Shown piece after piece: positions 51,926 through 54,105 of a DNA stretch of 54,105 nt. The stretch comes from CAXTTV01 sp964247295. Lineage in GTDB: Bacteria > Chloroflexota > Ktedonobacteria > Ktedonobacterales > Ktedonobacteraceae. Numbering within the stretch: position 1 is the first letter of the stretch; the number at the start of each line of letters is the position of its first letter. The translations under genes were made by a program, and so were the position numbers. Under the pieces are notes generated by a model. The model saw only the letters and a program-made list of their open reading frames with translations. It did no database searches and had not been told where the DNA came from. The stretch spans positions 1 through 54,105 of the forward strand of contig CAXTTV010000010.1 in NCBI GenBank assembly GCA_964247295.1, read 5' to 3'.

Positions 51926-53839
51926 ATGGTAGCCCACTGTCTAAATCCTCGTGTCCCCGGTGGACATGAAAATAATGATAAGGCAACTATCTGTCAACGA
52001 TGCGACTTTTTGATCCAGGGGGCTCATATCGGCATCTATGAGGTGCATTCCTACATTGGTTCTGGTAGCTACGGTCAAGTTTATAAGGTACAGGAACCTC
52101 CCCCACTCAGCCGTCCTCTGGCACTCAAGGTGTTGCGCTACGATCAATACAATGAAAAGGCTCTCGGTATCTTTTTTGATGAGGCCCGACGCATCGCCAG
52201 TCTGCAATCTCTCCATATTCTTCCGGTCTATAACTTTGGGCAGGTCGAGGATGGACGCCCCTATCTGGTGATGGAGCTGGCTCCTAAAACGATTACGGAT
52301 CTTTTTAAGCGGTCCGATGGCACGATGCGGCTGGCGTTCCCTGAGGAACTGCTTCCGTATGTGCGGCAGGCTGCCGAGGCTCTTAGTTATCTGCACTCAA
52401 ATGGGCTGATCCATCAAGATGTGAAGCCGGGCAATCTGCTGATCGGGCGCAATGGGCAGTTGCTGCTTTCAGACTTTGGCGCGACTTTCTATCTCGGGAT
52501 GCAGACTCATGCGTCTCTGGGAGAGGTTACGGGGACGGCTACTTATATGCCGCCGGAGCAATGGCAGGGGAATCCCCGCCGCGATTCCGATCAGTACGCG
52601 CTGGCGATCTGTATCTATGAGATGCTGGCTGGTCGCCCCCCTTTCTCTTATCAACGCATCGAGGAGATGTGGAACGCGCATATTAATGAGTCGCCCCCCC
52701 CGCCTCAAAAGTGGAATTCACGTATCCCGGTTGAGGTCTCCGCCGTGCTGTTACGCGCTCTGGCGAAGGATTATCGACAGCGCTATACCAGCATTACGGA
52801 GTTCGCGGAGGAGTATGAGCGGGCGGTGAAGATCTCGTTGAGCCGCTTCCTCTGCAGCAATTGTGGCCACCAAAACCGGAGTGGGGCGCGGCGGTGCTCT
52901 AATTGCGGGTCCCAGGCCGATAAACGCGGCTGTCAGTATTGTGGAGCTGTGACTCGCTTCGGACAACGCGTCTGCTCGGTCTGCGGTCGACTGCTGCATC
53001 CCCCCTCGGAGCCGCGCCAACAGCCTCTGGCGGGCCTGAGCGTTGATCGGGGAAGATATACCATCGGGCGGATCATTAAGCATGATCCCGATAGCGATAT
53101 TGTGGTCGCGCTCGCCAGCGATAAACGTGCACCTGGGAAAAGGGTGGTGCTGAAGCGCTGGCAATGTACAGATCAACCGATCGAGCAGCGCCAGCGGGAG
53201 TTTGAGCATTATCAACAGGCGACAGAGCAGCTCACGCGTCTGAACCATCCGTTGATCCCAAAGGGACTGGAGCGTTTTACCGAGGGCCGCTACTTTTATT
53301 TCGCGGAAACCTATGTGGACGGCGAGAGCCTTGAGGATCGGATGCGGAAGCTGTTGCGCCCCCTGGCCGAAAAAGAGGTTCTCGGGTATATGAACGCGGT
53401 GCTCAATACTCTGATTTTTCTAGAGCAGCAGCAGCCACCGATCCGCCCTTATGATCTTTCGCCCGCGAATGTGTTGATTGAGAGATTCCGGAACCGGGTC
53501 TTTCTTACTGGCTTTCAGGTTCCCGCGCCCCCGCTGAACGCTCTCGATAAACATGGGGCGCGGCGCACTACGCGGCGGCTGGGCATCTCCCCTTATCTGC
53601 CGGTTAAAGATGTCCCCTACGATCAACGGACGTGTATTTACGCTCTGGCCGCGACCTGCCATTATATGCTGACCAATAGCCCGCCACCCCACTATCCTAC
53701 ATATCCACCGGCCCGGCTGCTCAATCCGGCGATCTTAGAAGGGACAGCCCTCCTGCTGGATCGGGCGCTAATGGAGGATAACGGTCAGCGCTATCAAAGC
53801 TACGCGGAGCTGCAAAAAGACCTCAAGCGGCTCCTTTAA
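51926..53839 (+). CDS. Ser/Thr kinase - double zinc ribbon - pseudokinase fusion
   Basis: A 637-residue cytoplasmic protein. An N-terminal Cys motif (C5, C23, C26) precedes an active-looking Hanks kinase: P-loop GSGSYG (45-50), K68, H163-Q-D165 (IHQDVKPGN), D183 of DFG, and MPPEQ. Residues 310-353 are two zinc ribbons (CSNCG...CSNCG, CQYCG...CSVCG). Residues 375-637 are a second kinase fold with K410 and D510, but the catalytic Lys is Ser (YDLSPAN) and DFG reads TGF, so it should not bind metal normally. No membrane helix or PASTA domain is present. The second domain may regulate the first. Confidence 0.9.
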   Translation: MVAHCLNPRVPGGHENNDKATICQRCDFLIQGAHIGIYEVHSYIGSGSYGQVYKVQEPPPLSRPLALKVLRYDQYNEKALGIFFDEARRIASLQSLHILPVYNFGQVEDGRPYLVMELAPKTITDLFKRSDGTMRLAFPEELLPYVRQAAEALSYLHSNGLIHQDVKPGNLLIGRNGQLLLSDFGATFYLGMQTHASLGEVTGTATYMPPEQWQGNPRRDSDQYALAICIYEMLAGRPPFSYQRIEEMWNAHINESPPPPQKWNSRIPVEVSAVLLRALAKDYRQRYTSITEFAEEYERAVKISLSRFLCSNCGHQNRSGARRCSNCGSQADKRGCQYCGAVTRFGQRVCSVCGRLLHPPSEPRQQPLAGLSVDRGRYTIGRIIKHDPDSDIVVALASDKRAPGKRVVLKRWQCTDQPIEQRQREFEHYQQATEQLTRLNHPLIPKGLERFTEGRYFYFAETYVDGESLEDRMRKLLRPLAEKEVLGYMNAVLNTLIFLEQQQPPIRPYDLSPANVLIERFRNRVFLTGFQVPAPPLNALDKHGARRTTRRLGISPYLPVKDVPYDQRTCIYALAATCHYMLTNSPPPHYPTYPPARLLNPAILEGTALLLDRALMEDNGQRYQSYAELQKDLKRLL

Positions 53840-53869
53840 CAGGGTTCCGCTTAAGGTCTTTGTTTTCGT

Positions 53870-53988
53870 AGGAGCGCTGTTCTTGAACATGCGCAAGGTT
53901 TGGGGTTCGATGCTGCATCCTCGATGGATGGCGCTGCGCGCCAGAAGCGGCACGTCTTCGCTCTGCTCGATGGGCCGTCCTACGCCGC
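53870..53988 (+). repeat. R2 repeat, full unit (copy R2b, 119 bp)
   Basis: Exactly the same length as R2a, with identical first 21 bases and a closely similar last 61. The 37-base centre differs. Its 3' module opens with GGCGC-TGC-GCGCC. It lies 30 bp after the kinase stop and 105 bp before an E-family end. Confidence 0.75.
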
Positions 53989-54092
53989 ACCCAAGGGGAG
54001 TCTTCCCTTTCCCACCGTCATTTCCCAGCAGCATCGCAAACGAGTCTGTGGGGAAAGTCAGGAAGGGTCTTCTCACACGGTGCCATCGTCCG

Positions 54093-54105
54093 TAGATCGG
54101 GTCGC
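54093..54105 (+). repeat. E-family end cut by window edge (copy E4)
   Basis: GTAGATCGGGTC begins here after the type A flank GCCATCGTCC. The rest of the element is outside the window. Confidence 0.6.

Noticed and set aside
18992..54105. E-family repeats as a CRISPR array
   Set aside because: Copies are thousands of bases apart, are in inverted pairs, and no cas gene is present.
1..54105. tRNA, rRNA or known riboswitches
   Set aside because: None recognised on either strand by eye; a covariance-model scan would be needed to exclude them fully.

Overview
The window looks like chromosomal DNA of a soil Chloroflexota bacterium of the class Ktedonobacteria. This is inference, not proof: it rests on the mix of an XRE-TPR regulator, a zinc-ribbon Ser/Thr kinase, an F420-dependent oxidoreductase, sigma factor/ABC cassettes, moderate GC and abundant intergenic repeats. 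No rRNA, tRNA, CRISPR array or transposase gene was seen. One run of ten Ns (9232-9241) marks an assembly gap that falls inside a gene.

Region 1 (1-13365) is an exopolysaccharide locus of the Wzx/Wzy type. It holds a GT4 glycosyltransferase cut by the window edge, an alkaline-phosphatase-superfamily enzyme, a Wzx-like flippase with a long soluble N-terminus, and a degenerate second phosphatase-fold protein. It continues with three Wzz-like chain-length proteins (one carrying a ruined tyrosine-kinase domain, one apparently fused to an O-antigen polymerase/ligase across the gap), two more GT4 enzymes and the initiating sugar-phosphate transferase. Two tail-to-tail gene pairs overlap here.

Region 2 (13516-25964) is a mixed housekeeping and stress region: an alpha/beta-hydrolase-fold protein without its catalytic Ser and His, an active-looking TPR-hydrolase, an MFS exporter, HAD phosphatase plus topoisomerase IB, aldo/keto reductase, SRPBCC protein plus zinc alcohol dehydrogenase, two GNAT acetyltransferases, and a DUF2089 regulator paired with a DUF4097 beta-repeat protein.

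Region 3 (26020-36673) has a sugar ABC importer (binding protein and two permeases, no ATPase), an operon of ECF sigma factor, zinc-finger membrane anti-sigma factor, two membrane proteins and an ABC ATPase, then a GNAT, an F420-dependent LLM oxidoreductase and an SDR.

Region 4 (36758-45306, minus strand) is a heptose-glycan operon: gmhA, gmhB, hldE, two GT9 heptosyltransferase-like genes, two GT4 and one GT2 gene, closed by a terminator. It can make ADP-D-glycero-beta-D-manno-heptose; no hldD epimerase is present, and the likely host has no lipopolysaccharide, so the heptose probably decorates an exopolysaccharide, S-layer or secreted glycan.

Region 5 (45823-54105) has a flavin disulfide reductase with a ThiO-like oxidase, a DeoR regulator, a small conserved-looking ORF, an XRE-TPR protein and a kinase/zinc-ribbon/pseudokinase fusion.

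Two families of intergenic repeats are scattered through the second half of the window. The E family has 28-bp inverted ends (GTAGATCGGGTC...) with different outer flanks on the two sides. The R2 family is a 119-bp unit with conserved ends and a diverged fixed-length centre. The two families tend to sit together and are the least explained structure in the window.
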